Notes: a model not told the origin generated them from the letters alone. A stretch of DNA of 64,000 nucleotides from Streptomyces actuosus (GCF_016921115.1 NZ_JAFFZS010000007.1:186001-250000); one strand, 5' to 3'; positions 25,770-36,429 are shown, numbered from the stretch's first letter. A program made the numbers and translations.

Positions 25770-27053
25770 CCGCTCAGAAATCGGTTCGCTGTTCCTGCAC
25801 CTCACCGACACGTTCGTTCACATGCACGGCTATCGGCCCGGCCCCTCTGAGGTGCGTTCCTGGGAGCGCAGCATTCCTGTCCTGGCCGCCGCGCTCAACG
25901 ACGCCGGCCTGGGCGATGTGGAGGTCATGCTGGAGTACGCGCTCCCGCTGAACAGCAAGCGCGCCGACGTCGTCCTCGCCGGAGTGCACCCGGTCACGGG
26001 AGAGCCGTCCTACGTCGTGGTGGAGCTGAAGCAGTGGAGCCAGGCGCTGCCCCACGACGACGACCCGACCCTGTGCCATGTCGACGCCTATGCCCAGCCG
26101 GTCCTCAACCCCGTGGAGCAGGTGCGCCGCTACTGCGAGTACCTCGTCAACTTCAACGGCGCGGTGGCCGAGCACAGGCACCGAGTGGCCGGAGTGGCGT
26201 TTCTGCACAACGCCACCGAGTTCGGCGTGACCGGGCTGCGGGAGATCGAGCGTGACGGTCACGGACTGCTCTTCACCGCGGAACGCCGGGGCGCCTTCCT
26301 CGACCACCTTCGTACCAGGCTGAGCGACAAGCTCCCAGGAGCCCGGGCGGCCGACGAACTCGACGCGGGCGCCACCGTGCCGTCGAAACAGCTCATGTCC
26401 GTGGCCGCTGAAGACGTGCGCGAGCGCGCACAGTTCGTCCTCCTCGACGAGCAGCAGGTCGCCTATCGCATGGTGCTCAACGCCGTGGAGAAGGCGAAGC
26501 ACGCCGATCGCAAGGAAGTCGTCATCGTCACGGGCGGCCCCGGCACGGGGAAGAGCGTGATCGCTCTCCGACTGCTCGGCGAGCTCTACCGGCGCGGGGT
26601 TCCGGCACTGCACGCCACCGGCTCGCAGTCGTTCACCAAGACGATGAGAAGGTCGCCGGAGCGCGCAAGCGCGAAGTCCAGGATCTGTTCAAGTACTTCA
26701 ACAGCTTCATGACCGCCGAGAAGAACAGCCTGGGTGCCCTGATCTGCGACGAGGCACATCGCATTCGGGAGACCTCGGCCAACCGCTACACGCGTGCCGA
26801 GTACCGTACCGGCAGGGCACAGATCGATGAACTCATCGACGTCGCCCATGTGCCGGTCTTCTTCCTCGACGAGCACCAGGTCGTCCGCCCCGGCGAGATG
26901 GGCACCGTTGCCGAGATCGAGGCGGCAGCGGCGAAGCGGGACATCCCCTGCCATGTCGTCCCGCTGGACAGCCAGTTCCGCTGCGGTGGGAGCGACGCCT
27001 ACCCGCGCTGGGTGGTCCGCCTCCTCGGCCTGGAGCCGGGCGGCCCGCCGTGA
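25770..27053 (+). pseudogene. DUF2075 nuclease/helicase-like gene, frameshifted and truncated
   Basis: First frame (to about 26645): HGYRPGPSEVRSWERSIPVL, a nuclease-like VVVELKQWSQALPHDD, PVEQVRRYCEYLVNFNG, and Walker A EVVIVTGGPGTGKSVIALRL. Near 26647 one base seems lost: the protein continues in another frame as KVAGARKREVQDLFKYFNSF, then ALICDEAHRIRETSANRYTR (Walker B) and VVRPGEMGTVAEIE. It stops at 27051, about 200 residues short of a normal DUF2075 end. No good start is visible at the N-terminus. These proteins are SF1-like NTPases found in accessory and defence regions; this copy is dead or nearly so. Confidence 0.82.
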
Positions 27054-28213
27054 CGGCCGCCGCGAACAGGTCGGCGCGCGGCATCATCGAGCACAACAAA
27101 GGCGAGGCGATATCCGCCTTCGACGACCCGTTCTGGCGCCGCTACTACCACGACGGTGACGGCTGGTTCCAGGACATGACCGATGGCGCCCGCGACATGG
27201 CCAAGGCGCTCGACCAGTACGCCGACGTCGTCCACAAGGCCGTCAAGCATCTGGAACACGAGCTGGAGATCGTCGGCGCCACCATCGTGGCCGGCACAGC
27301 CCTCGCGGTCTTCACGCTCGGCATCTCCGAAGGCGCCGCGGCAGCCGCCACCGCCTCGATCCTGGAGCTGTCCGCCACGCTCGGCGTGACCGTGTCCACC
27401 GAGATCGCCACCATCGCCGGCACCACCCTGGCCACGGCCGCCATCGGTGGACTTGAGTCGATCACCGTCGACCTCGCCGTCACCCAGCCCGTCGCCATGG
27501 CCACCGGCGAGAGCAAGGGCCTCAGCCTCGACGAGGTGAGCGACGCGGCCCGCTACGGCATGGAGTTCGGCGGTGCCTTCGGAGCAGGTGGGAGCACAGC
27601 CCGAATCGTCGCCGAGAACGGCGGAGTGGAGAGCCTGTTCAACGGCTTCCGGCTGAACGGCGCGGCCCTCGACGAGATGGGCAAGTCCCGTGTGTGGAAG
27701 CTGATCCAGTCCCCCGACTCGAAGATTCCCGCCGCACCGGCGCGGGCCGGCGACTACGCGTTGGTCTCGGGCGACCCGGTCTACTTCGGCAAGACCACCA
27801 CCACGGTGGGCTACGACGAACGCACCCTGAGCAACCTGCAACGGGTCGCCCGTGTCCCCGGCGTACACGACGTGGTCGTCCACGGCACGGACGAGGGGGT
27901 TTTCGTCCCCGGCCGCATCAACGCCGCGGGGAAGACCCTGACGGACTTCGAAGTGCACCCCAACCACATCGCGGACGCGATCCGCAGCAATCCCCACTAC
28001 CACGGTGAACCGGTGCGCCTCATCTCCTGCTACTCCGGCGCCGACGCGAGACCGCCCGAGCTGCCCCTCGCGCAGTCCGTCGCCAACGAGCTCGGCGTGC
28101 CCGTGACGGCACCCACGAGCAAGGTGGGAACGTCCCCCCAGCTCGGCCTCAACCAGACCCCCACCATCGGCAACAATGGCTACTGGCGCACCTACCTGCC
28201 CATGGCCCACTAG
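27050..28213 (+). CDS. Polymorphic-toxin-like protein with WXG-type helical N-terminus
   Basis: 387 aa; GTG 27050 overlaps the stop of the DUF2075 remnant. Residues 1-140 are helical with hydrophobic glycine-rich segments (EIVGATIVAGTALAVFTLGI, TIAGTTLATAAIGGLESITV), as in actinobacterial WXG/ESX-type effector trunks. The C-terminal region (about 230-387) has VPGVHDVVVHGTDEGVF, GEPVRLISCYSGADA and SVANELGVPVTAPTSK, a pattern I associate with toxin C-termini (conserved Cys after a strand, then an AQ-x-LA-like helix). The N-terminus may be truncated by the junction. The next gene could be its immunity protein. Confidence 0.6.
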   Translation: MTAAANRSARGIIEHNKGEAISAFDDPFWRRYYHDGDGWFQDMTDGARDMAKALDQYADVVHKAVKHLEHELEIVGATIVAGTALAVFTLGISEGAAAAATASILELSATLGVTVSTEIATIAGTTLATAAIGGLESITVDLAVTQPVAMATGESKGLSLDEVSDAARYGMEFGGAFGAGGSTARIVAENGGVESLFNGFRLNGAALDEMGKSRVWKLIQSPDSKIPAAPARAGDYALVSGDPVYFGKTTTTVGYDERTLSNLQRVARVPGVHDVVVHGTDEGVFVPGRINAAGKTLTDFEVHPNHIADAIRSNPHYHGEPVRLISCYSGADARPPELPLAQSVANELGVPVTAPTSKVGTSPQLGLNQTPTIGNNGYWRTYLPMAH

Positions 28214-28234
28214 GGCAGGCTCACAGGAGTGGAA

Positions 28235-29224
28235 ATGATCAAGCGAGCGGGCTTCTATCGGGAGATCGGCGGCCGGGCCACCACGGCAGACGGTTCGCCG
28301 TCGCTGCGAGATGCCGTACAGGACAGTGGGCCCTGGGACGAGGACCGTATCCTCGCCTACCTGGGATCGGCCCTGGAGATCTACACCACGATGGGCGCCG
28401 AGCGCGACGTCCTCACGGGCGAGGAGTGGATCGCCGGCTCCGGATCCCTGATGACAGACGGCACCTGGCTCTGGCCCGTCGATCTCACGCACTACGTACG
28501 TCGTCACCACGCTGCACTGCCGCAGGAGTTCCTGGACCACATCCGCACCAACAACTACACGGTGCCTGTCGTGCCCGACGAACAGGCCAGGCACATTTTC
28601 CAGGAGGAGTTCCCGGACCACGCCCCCGCTGCGGCCCCGTCCAAGACTGCGGGCTTCTTCACCTGGTACGTGCCGAAGCTGGACAGCGCGCGTGCCCGTC
28701 AGCTCCTCACACATCTGGAGAACGCCGGGCTCTCCGCCGTACATCCGCTGACCCGTGCTCTCTTCGGGGTCTGTGAGACGCCGGTCGGAAACCGTGAGCC
28801 GCTGACGGGTGACGGCGCAGCCCTGGCCGCCGCCTTGGCCGACGATCGATACGCGAAGGCCGAATTCACCTGCTGGAAGGGCTACGACCAGTCCCTGACC
28901 GGCATCGTGCGACGCACGGACGAGACGACGCAGAGCATCACGCTGCGCCTCACCGACGTCCCCGTGTCCGACCGCGAGGAGGCGGTCGCGGCACTGGTGC
29001 GCACGCTCGATCAGGATGCGGCCGACTGTCGCGGGTTCGTCATCGACCGAGCCGGCGTTTCGGCCTCCCAGGACTGGGACCGCATCCTCGTCGGCGACGG
29101 AGGGCACTTCACCGTGTGGCCCGACACCGTCGGCATCCTCCGGGACCGCGTGGGCAGCCACCCGGAGCTGGCCGGCAGCAAGCCGACCGCCTACGGCCCG
29201 CTCGACGTCTTCCACCGGGCGTGA
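28235..29224 (+). CDS. Hypothetical protein, candidate immunity partner
   Basis: 329 aa from ATG 28235, 6 bases after CAGGAG (GTG 28229 is possible). It is separated from the toxin-like gene by 21 bases and so probably co-expressed. Soluble, acidic, no signal or membrane segment. Two parts: MIKRAGFYREIGGRATTADG to about residue 115, and GFFTWYVPKLDSARARQLLT onwards. I recognise no family. Position immediately downstream of a polymorphic-toxin-like gene is the only basis for the immunity suggestion. Confidence 0.6.
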   Translation: MIKRAGFYREIGGRATTADGSPSLRDAVQDSGPWDEDRILAYLGSALEIYTTMGAERDVLTGEEWIAGSGSLMTDGTWLWPVDLTHYVRRHHAALPQEFLDHIRTNNYTVPVVPDEQARHIFQEEFPDHAPAAAPSKTAGFFTWYVPKLDSARARQLLTHLENAGLSAVHPLTRALFGVCETPVGNREPLTGDGAALAAALADDRYAKAEFTCWKGYDQSLTGIVRRTDETTQSITLRLTDVPVSDREEAVAALVRTLDQDAADCRGFVIDRAGVSASQDWDRILVGDGGHFTVWPDTVGILRDRVGSHPELAGSKPTAYGPLDVFHRA

Positions 29225-29431
29225 ACCTTCGCCTGCCCTACCGGCCCCGGCACCGGTCCGACGGTCCTGATCGGGGTTCCGGCCGTTCAGGGTGGGGACG
29301 CTGTCGGTTGATCGATCGTTACCAGGGCGGTATACAGCGCAAGGGACAGCGGGCGCCCGTCCGGCGGACGGGCGTTCCCGGCACGGAAGGCGGCCTGTCG
29401 TCGCCGTCCGGAGGCGGTGAGCAGGGCAGAC

Positions 29432-30852
29432 AGTGAGAGGGGGCGGGCCGTGTCCGGCCTCCGGCCAGTCGACGCGTTCCCCCGGACGATCGGCTCGGCC
29501 GACAACGACGGCAAGACCCCGGTCGGCCAACTCCCCAGGCCCGCAGGCGAGGTGGAGCTCGACTACGTGGGCTCCCCGGACAACGCCGCCAAACGCATCG
29601 CGGCCCTGCACCGGGGAGAGAAACGGCTCGTCTTCTGCGACTCGCGGGCCCGGGTCGAACAACTGGGCGCCGCGCTCAGGGCCCGCGAGGTGACCGTCTT
29701 CCTGTCCCACGCCTCCCTCTCCGTCGACGAACGCACCCGCTCCGAGCAAGCCTTCGCCGAGGCCCGCGACTGCGTCATCGTCTCCACCTCCACCCTCGAA
29801 CTCGGCATCGACGTCGGTGACCTGGACCGCGTCATCCAGATCGACTCACCGGCCTCCGTCGCCTCGTTCCTGCAACGCATCGGCCGCACGGGCCGACGCT
29901 CCGGCACCGTGCGCAACTGCCTGTTCCTCACGACCCGCAAGGACACACTGCTGCAGGCCGCCGGACTCCTGCTGCTGTGGTCGCGCGGCTGGGTCGAAAC
30001 CGGTCCTCCCGCCGCCCGAGCCGCGCCACCTCGTCGCCCAGCAACTCCTTGTCGTCACCCTCCAACAGCACAAGCTCGGCGACCAGTTGTGGGACCGGCT
30101 GTGGAACCGACTCGCCCCCTTCGACCGGTCCGCCGCCCCCATCCTGCGCCACCTCACCGAGGAGGGCTTCCTCGACAACGACGGCGGTCTGCTGTTCGTG
30201 GGGCCCGAGGCGGAACGCCGCTTCGGCAGACGGCACTTCATCGAGCTCACCGCGTCCTTCACGGCGCCGCCCCAGTTCACCGTGCTGTCCGGACGCACGG
30301 AGATCGGCCGCACCGACCCCAGCGTGCTCACCGAGGAACGGCCCGGGCCCCGGCGCCTGCTGCTCGGCGTACGCAGCTGGCAGGTCACCTACATCGACTG
30401 GCTGCGCAAACGGGTCTTCGTCGAACCCGCGGACGGCGGCGGCATCGCCAAGTGGATGAACGGCGGCATCGCCGGACTGTCCCACGCCCCCACGCGCGCC
30501 ATGCGCGAGGTGCTGCTCGGTGCGGACCCTCCCGTGTCGCTACCGCGTCAACGCCACTCTCGGGGCAACCCTGTAGTCGGTCACGGACCCTCTGCAGCGC
30601 CCCACCGACTGCTGGCTGCGCCTGCGCGAAGACCTCACCCCGGCCGACTGGCGTGCGGCTCGCGAGAGTGTCGGCGAGAATCTGGTCCTCCCCGATGTGG
30701 ACCACCGGGCCGTACGCGGCCTGAAGTTCTCCGCTGCCCTCCCGGAACGGCTCGCGGCCGCCACGGTCGCGGCACGGCTGGCCGACTTCGAGGGCGCCCG
30801 CGTGGTGCTCGGCGAACCGGCGCGCTTCCAGCGCGATGGCCGGAACGGATGA
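29432..30852 (+). pseudogene. Lhr-type DEAD/DEAH helicase, 5'-truncated with two frameshifts
   Basis: The first helicase domain is absent. What remains begins near VELDYVGSPDNAAKRIAALH and has motifs IV-VI: RLVFCDSRARVEQL, STSTLELGIDVGDLDRVIQI and FLQRIGRTGRRSG. At about 29998 the frame changes, continuing as HLVAQQLLVVTLQQHKLGDQ and SWQVTYIDWLRKRVFVEPAD. A second change near 30520-30590 leads to PTDCWLRLREDLTPADWRAA and RLADFEGARVVLGEPARFQR before TGA 30850. Such helicases occur in DNA repair and in defence islands. The gene cannot make a working protein. Confidence 0.8.
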
Positions 30853-30969
30853 GCGGCCAAGGCTGCTTCACCCACGCACGCTTGCTCGCCACGCCAGCCG
30901 CAACCGCCGGAGCCACGGTCGCAACCCCCACCCCGGTCCCCTGCCAGGGCGGCCGTGGGAGCCGCGACC

Positions 30970-31548
30970 TCAGTTCTCACACCCCTGGATGTCGTCGTCG
31001 CACCCGTCCACGTCGTCGGCGGCAACCGTGTCGAGCCGCCACAGGACGAGGCCGTCGGCGTTCTGAGCCGTCGGGGCGATCCCGGCGGTGAAGCGGCCGC
31101 CGGCGGGGATGTCGAACCGGTCCGCCTCGCGGTCGCCGCACGTCACCTCCCACTCGCTGTTCGCAGTGCCCCGGGAGAGGGTCAGTGTCACCGTACGGTC
31201 GGTGGGTGCCTGGCAGGCGATGCCGAAGGTGTACGGCGCGGTTCCCTTCACCTCGAAGGTCTTGGCCAGGCCCTGCGTCAGGTTCTCCATTCCCTCGTCG
31301 ACGCGTGAGGCGCCGTCGGGCTCGACTGCGTTGAGAGCGCGCGTGGCGCGCTGCATCGCCTCCTCCTGGTCCTCCTTTCCCTCCCAGGAGGCAGTCGACC
31401 CGGGCATGGGGGAAGCCGTAGGGCCCGAGGGGTCGTTGCGCCCGGGGGCGGGCGGCGTTCCCTCGATGTCCCGCTGCTCCGCGCAAGCGCCTGCCAGGGC
31501 CGTGACCGAGGCGACGACGGCCAGAGCGAGACCTGGGCGCATACGCAT
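30970..31548 (-). CDS. Putative lipoprotein
   Basis: 192 aa from ATG 31548 (GGAG upstream). Signal MRMRPGLALAVVASVTALAG then AC: a plausible but imperfect lipobox. A Pro/Ser-rich linker precedes a C-terminal domain (about 100-185) with CQAPTDRTVTLTLSRG and a Cys-containing EVTCGDREAD; the last residues are Asp-rich (DDVDGCDDDIQGCEN). Four Cys could form disulphides. The fold may be a beta-sandwich. Function unknown. Confidence 0.72.
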   Translation of the reverse strand: MRMRPGLALAVVASVTALAGACAEQRDIEGTPPAPGRNDPSGPTASPMPGSTASWEGKEDQEEAMQRATRALNAVEPDGASRVDEGMENLTQGLAKTFEVKGTAPYTFGIACQAPTDRTVTLTLSRGTANSEWEVTCGDREADRFDIPAGGRFTAGIAPTAQNADGLVLWRLDTVAADDVDGCDDDIQGCEN

Positions 31549-31934
31549 GGGGGGCTCCAGTCTGTCGGGTGGCGCCGCATCTGAGGCTGATCCTCTGGAG
31601 TGGACGCCCCGACCAAGGCTCGTGGTGGACCGGGGAGGTGCGTCCGGCTGGGTCGCACATTCACGTACGTGGAGGAGTTCAGGAAGGACGCGGTTGCACT
31701 CCGGCATGCCGCGGGCGGCGAGGGGTTCGGGCGGAAGCGAGGGAGTCGGTGGCGCTCGGCGGCGTCACCGCCGCCGTCGTCCCCGATGTGGCGGGCACGG
31801 TGACGCTCGTTGTTCGTGACGCGGCTCGTCGAAACGGGGTGACGCTCGGCCCGGTCGGCCCGCTCACCGGCTGCTCGACGGCCGGACCGAAAAGCTCCGC
31901 CTGCGCGTGAAGTGCGTCGGTAGGGTGGGGCGTT
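31549..31934. other. Divergent intergenic region, no gene seen
   Basis: Between the lipoprotein gene (minus) and the SUMF1-domain gene (plus). Short frames exist on the plus strand but have neither RBS nor family resemblance. Confidence 0.4.
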
Positions 31935-32669
<735 letters not shown>

Positions 32670-33511
32670 CGGCCGCCTCGGCCCCGTACCCCGGAGCGTG
32701 GGGGCGTCCGAACCGGCGGAACGGCCTGAGCGCATCCGCGCCCAAGGGCGCGTCGGGGCGTTGCCCTCCCGGTCACGCAAGAGCCGCCACGGCCGCGGCG
32801 GGACCCCGCGGCGCCCGCGGCAACAGCCAAGGCCCCTTGATCGGCCGGGGGCTCCCACGACAATGGCCGTGGCGGCCCCCACACGGGCACCCGGCCGGTA
32901 GCCACTATGGCGCCCACGGTGGGAGTCAGGGGCGGCACTCGCGACAACGGCCCGGGAGGGGAGTACCCGGCGGGGGCGGCCGAGTCGGGGCCGCGGTGGG
33001 GGCCGGGGCGGCACCCGGAGCGGCCGAGGGCGGCGGTCTGTCGGCGCCCACGGTGGGAGTCAGGGCGGCACCCGCGACAACAACCCGGGGGGTGCCGACG
33101 GCGGCGGCCGAGAGGGCACTCGCGGCGGCGCCCCCAGGGACGGTCAGAGGGCTCAGGAAGGCAGTCCGTTGGCACCCGAGGCAGCAGCCGGGGTGCACAG
33201 CCAGGGTGGCCCCCGACGACGGCCGCGGCGGCGGTCCGGGCGACCCCGGCGGCGGTCCCGTGCCGCCTCCGCGGCTTTTCCCCCGGCATGTGCCCCCCAC
33301 GTCGGCGTCGCCATTCACACCTGCCGCGAAACCCCTCTCCGTTCATCTCGAAGTGTGGAAGAGGACGCTCAACTTTTCTTTCCACCAAGCTGGTTGACGG
33401 TCGGTCACCTGTTCGTCCAGTGATACGATCACCGGACTTGCGGAGCGGGCGGACGCATGCGTTCCGGCGATCGATTCCTGCCGCTGCCGCCAGTCGTCTG
33501 AAGAGAGTCTT
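32670..33511. repeat. Repeat-rich gap of about 840 bases without a supported gene
   Basis: Two imperfect copies of a roughly 50-base unit starting CGCCCACGGTGGGAGTCAGG lie at 32911-32960 and 33045-33093 (134 bases apart), each followed by a CGCGACAAC block. Further GGCGGCGGTCC-type runs follow. All frames are Arg/Pro/Gly-rich shadows. The last 150 bases (33360-33511) are lower in GC and probably hold the conservon promoter. Confidence 0.6.
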
Positions 33512-34678
33512 ATGACGGAATACATACAGAACCCGGTGCTCTGGGCTCTTCTCGTCGTCGTTGTTGCCGCCGTCGCCGTCATCGTCCGCCAGCGCAGGGC
33601 GGGGCAGGGCCTGAGGCAGGAGATCGACGGGCTCAGGAGCCACTACTCCGATCTGGAGAACCATTACACGCAGTCCGTCACAGCGGCCCAGGAACAGGCC
33701 GAGGAAGCCACCAGGACCGTGCTGAAGTCCGCGATGCGGACGCTCCAGGGTCTGGCCGCCGAGCAGCAGCTCGTCGTGTCGCGGCTGCAGAGCAAGTACG
33801 GTGACTCGGCGATCCTCCAGGACCTGCTGGAGATCGACCACACCAACTCGCAGTTCGGGCGCCGGGCCCAGTCCATCGCCGTGCTCTGCGACGGGTGGCT
33901 CGGGCGGCACCGCGACGTCGCGTCCGTGTACGACGTGGTGCGCAGTGCTCAGGGACGCATCCGGCACTTCCGGCGGGTGGAGATCCTCTCCCAGGTCGAC
34001 TTCGGCATCACCAGCCGTGCCGTGGAACCCGTCGCGCTCGCCCTCGCCGAGCTGCTCGACAACGCCACCAGCTATTCGAGCCCGGACACCGTTGTCGAGA
34101 TCAACATCCGGACCGTTCCCAAGGGCATCTGCATCGTCGTCGACGACGCCGGTGTCGGCATGAACGACGAGGAGCGGGCCCGCGCCGAGAAGCTGCTGTC
34201 CAGCGACCGCGTCTCCGGCGTCTCCGGTCTCGGCAACCCGCCGCAGTTCGGCTTCGCGGTGATCGGCGTACTGGCCGAGCGGTTCGGCTTCGAGGCGTCC
34301 GTGGACTCCAGCTCTCCGTACGGGGGCGTGCGTGCGGTCGTCCTGCTGCCGCACGAGCTGCTCACCTCCATGCCGGAGCAGAAGTCGCCGGCCGCGGCGC
34401 CCACCGCCTCCGTCCCCCATGTGGGCGGGCCCGAACCCGCACTCGGCGGGGCCACCACCTCCGACGGGCTGCCGCGCCGCCGCCGCAAGCGGCCGATGGC
34501 CATCGTGCCCGGAAGCGCCTCCTCCACCCGCAGCTCCTCCCGTTCCGGCGCCGAGTCAGCGGCGATCATGGGCGCCTTCCAGCGGGGCACGCAGTCCGGG
34601 CGGTCGGCGCGCGGCGATGCCGCGGACCAGACGAGCAGCACACCTGGTGCAAGCAGTGAAGGACATGAGGTCTCGTGA
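33512..34678 (+). CDS. cvnA: Conservon sensor protein CvnA (histidine-kinase-like ATPase)
   Basis: 388 aa. One N-terminal membrane helix (VLWALLVVVVAAVAVIV), a coiled-coil region (about 30-80), and a HATPase_c domain: LAELLDNATSYSSPDTVVEI (N box), IVVDDAGVGMNDEER (G1), FGFAVIGVLAERFGF and GGVRAVVLLP. The usual phosphoacceptor His motif is absent, as in other CvnA proteins. A disordered basic tail follows. First gene of a four-gene coupled set (CvnA-D), which in Streptomyces assembles at the membrane somewhat like a G-protein-coupled system. Confidence 0.95.
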   Translation: MTEYIQNPVLWALLVVVVAAVAVIVRQRRAGQGLRQEIDGLRSHYSDLENHYTQSVTAAQEQAEEATRTVLKSAMRTLQGLAAEQQLVVSRLQSKYGDSAILQDLLEIDHTNSQFGRRAQSIAVLCDGWLGRHRDVASVYDVVRSAQGRIRHFRRVEILSQVDFGITSRAVEPVALALAELLDNATSYSSPDTVVEINIRTVPKGICIVVDDAGVGMNDEERARAEKLLSSDRVSGVSGLGNPPQFGFAVIGVLAERFGFEASVDSSSPYGGVRAVVLLPHELLTSMPEQKSPAAAPTASVPHVGGPEPALGGATTSDGLPRRRRKRPMAIVPGSASSTRSSSRSGAESAAIMGAFQRGTQSGRSARGDAADQTSSTPGASSEGHEVS

Positions 34679-35076
34679 ACGACGATCTGTCATGGATGCT
34701 CGACAGCGCCCTGGAGATTCCCGGGGCCCTGCACGCGGTCCTGATCTCCGCGGACGGGCTGCTGATGGCCCGGACGAAGGACTTCCACAAGGACAACGCC
34801 GACCGGGTCGCCGCCGCGATGAGCGGGGTGCAGTCCCTCAGCCGCTCCCTCGGCTTCTTCTGCGAGGACCCGCGGCAGGCCTGGCGGCAGACCCTGGTGG
34901 AGTTCGACGGCGGCTGGGTGTTCCTGATCTCCGCCGGTGACGGCGCCTACCTCGGCGTCTCCGCCAGTCCCGACGTCGACATGCAGGACATCACCTTCCG
35001 GATGCAGCAGCTCGTCAGCCAGCTCGGCAAGGCGCTGACCACGCCGCCGCGCGAGAACCTCGGCGCGCACTCATGA
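34675..35076 (+). CDS. cvnB: Conservon protein CvnB (Roadblock/LC7)
   Basis: 133 aa; GTG start overlaps the cvnA stop (GTGA). Roadblock/LC7 domain: LSWMLDSALEIPGALHAVLI, SADGLLMARTKDF, ADRVAAAMSGVQSLSRSLGF, and a C-terminal DITFRMQQLVSQLGKAL helix. Roadblock proteins scaffold or regulate small GTPases, here the CvnD product. Confidence 0.95.
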   Translation: MNDDLSWMLDSALEIPGALHAVLISADGLLMARTKDFHKDNADRVAAAMSGVQSLSRSLGFFCEDPRQAWRQTLVEFDGGWVFLISAGDGAYLGVSASPDVDMQDITFRMQQLVSQLGKALTTPPRENLGAHS

Positions 35077-35450
35077 CCGGGGCGGGGGAATGGGAGGCCG
35101 AGGCCGCCGAGTTAGTACGCCCGTACGTCATCACCAAAGGGCGCGGCCTGCCCGACGAGGCGGACCTGTCCCTGATCACACTGGTCACGGCGGCGGCCGA
35201 GAACGGGCAGCGGCTGACCCGGCTGTCCCCCGAGGAACAGCGGCTGCTGGACATCTGCTCCGCCGGCTACCTCTCGGTCGCCGAGATCGCGGGGCACACC
35301 CGGCTCCCGCTGGGCGTGGTGAAGATCCTCCTCGCCGCACTCACCGAGGGCGGCCACCTCGTCACCCGCCCACCCGTCGCCCGCGCCGTCCTCGCCGACC
35401 GGGAGATCCTGGAGGAGGTACTGAATGGTCTCCGCGCCAAATTCGGTTGA
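35073..35450 (+). CDS. cvnC: Conservon protein CvnC (DUF742)
   Basis: 125 aa; ATGA overlap with cvnB. DUF742: LVRPYVITKGRGLP, LLDICSAGYLSVAEIAGHTR and LPLGVVKILLAALTEGGHLV, a winged-helix-like fold. It connects CvnA, CvnB and the CvnD GTPase in the conservon complex; exact role unknown. Confidence 0.95.
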   Translation: MTGAGEWEAEAAELVRPYVITKGRGLPDEADLSLITLVTAAAENGQRLTRLSPEEQRLLDICSAGYLSVAEIAGHTRLPLGVVKILLAALTEGGHLVTRPPVARAVLADREILEEVLNGLRAKFG

Positions 35451-36075
35451 GCCGCAGGTCGCCGGCGACCCGCACACCCGGGACGCCGCGCGGGCGCCCC
35501 TGGGCGAGCAGGCCTACGTCCGCGCCGGCGCCACCCAGACCGCCGTCAAGATCCTGGTCGTCGGTCACTTCGCGGTCGGCAAGACCACGTTCATCGGCTC
35601 GATCTCCGAGATCGAGCCGCTGTCCACCGAAGAGACCATGACCCGGGCCGCCGAGGACATCGACGACCTCAAGGGCGTCCAGGGCAAGACCACCACCACG
35701 GTCGCCATGGACTTCGGCCGCCTCACCATCAGCGACCGCGTCGTGCTCTACCTGTTCGGCACGCCCGGGCAGCAGCGGTTCGTGCAGATGTGGGAGGACA
35801 TGGCCCGCGGCGCGCTCGGCGCCCTGGTGCTGGTCGACCCCGAGCGGCTGTCGGACTCCTTCGCCGTCATCGACCTGATCGAGCACTACGGCCTCGACTA
35901 CGCCATCGCCGTCAACCACTTCGACGGCGTCCCGCCACGCAACGAGGCGGCGCTGCGCGAGGCGCTGGACCTGCTGGACGACACCCCGGTCGTCACCTGC
36001 GACGCCCGCGACGAGCATTCGTCGGCCGACGCGCTGACCACCCTCGTCCGCTACCTGCTGGAACGCGCCCGGTAG
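35425..36075 (+). CDS. cvnD: Conservon GTPase CvnD
   Basis: 216 aa; ATG lies 26 bases inside cvnC. Ras-like P-loop GTPase: ILVVGHFAVGKTTFIGSISE (G1), KTTTTVAMDFG (G2/G3 region), LFGTPGQQRFVQMWEDMARG (G3 with Gly/Gln), IAVNHFDG (G4 NHxD) and VTCDARDEHS (G5). The GTP-bound state is expected to signal to partners. An in-frame extension of about 35 residues precedes the G1 loop. Confidence 0.95.
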   Translation: MVSAPNSVEPQVAGDPHTRDAARAPLGEQAYVRAGATQTAVKILVVGHFAVGKTTFIGSISEIEPLSTEETMTRAAEDIDDLKGVQGKTTTTVAMDFGRLTISDRVVLYLFGTPGQQRFVQMWEDMARGALGALVLVDPERLSDSFAVIDLIEHYGLDYAIAVNHFDGVPPRNEAALREALDLLDDTPVVTCDARDEHSSADALTTLVRYLLERAR

Positions 36076-36429
36076 GGCGCTTTCCGGCGGATCCGCGCGG
36101 GAGGAGGGGCGGCGTCCGGTGCGTGCTCCCGACATGCGGTGCGCAGGGCCGTGCGGCGACGCCGCCCGGCTCCTCCCGCCGTGCGGCGAGCACGCCCGCC
36201 GGGCGCCGCGACGCCGCGGAGACGCGGCGGGAGCGTCCCGGTGCCCGGTCCGGCACCGCCCGCGCCCCCGCAAGCACCTCCACCACCCGCGCCCCGGCCG
36301 GCGGCCCCGCCCGCGGCCCGAGGGCGCCCCGCACTCCCGGCGGGCCGGACCCCCCGCACTCCCGGCGCACCGGGCACCCCACAGACCCACGGCCCGTCAG
36401 GGCTCCTCCCCTGAGAACTGAGAGCAGAC
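36076..36429. other. Low-complexity spacer between cvnD and the P450 gene
   Basis: A 354-base spacer of Pro/Arg-type GC-rich sequence, including a tandem CCCCGCACTCCCGGCG unit (36329-36366). Conservon P450 genes usually follow more closely, so this gap is longer than expected. I see no gene in it. Confidence 0.45.
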
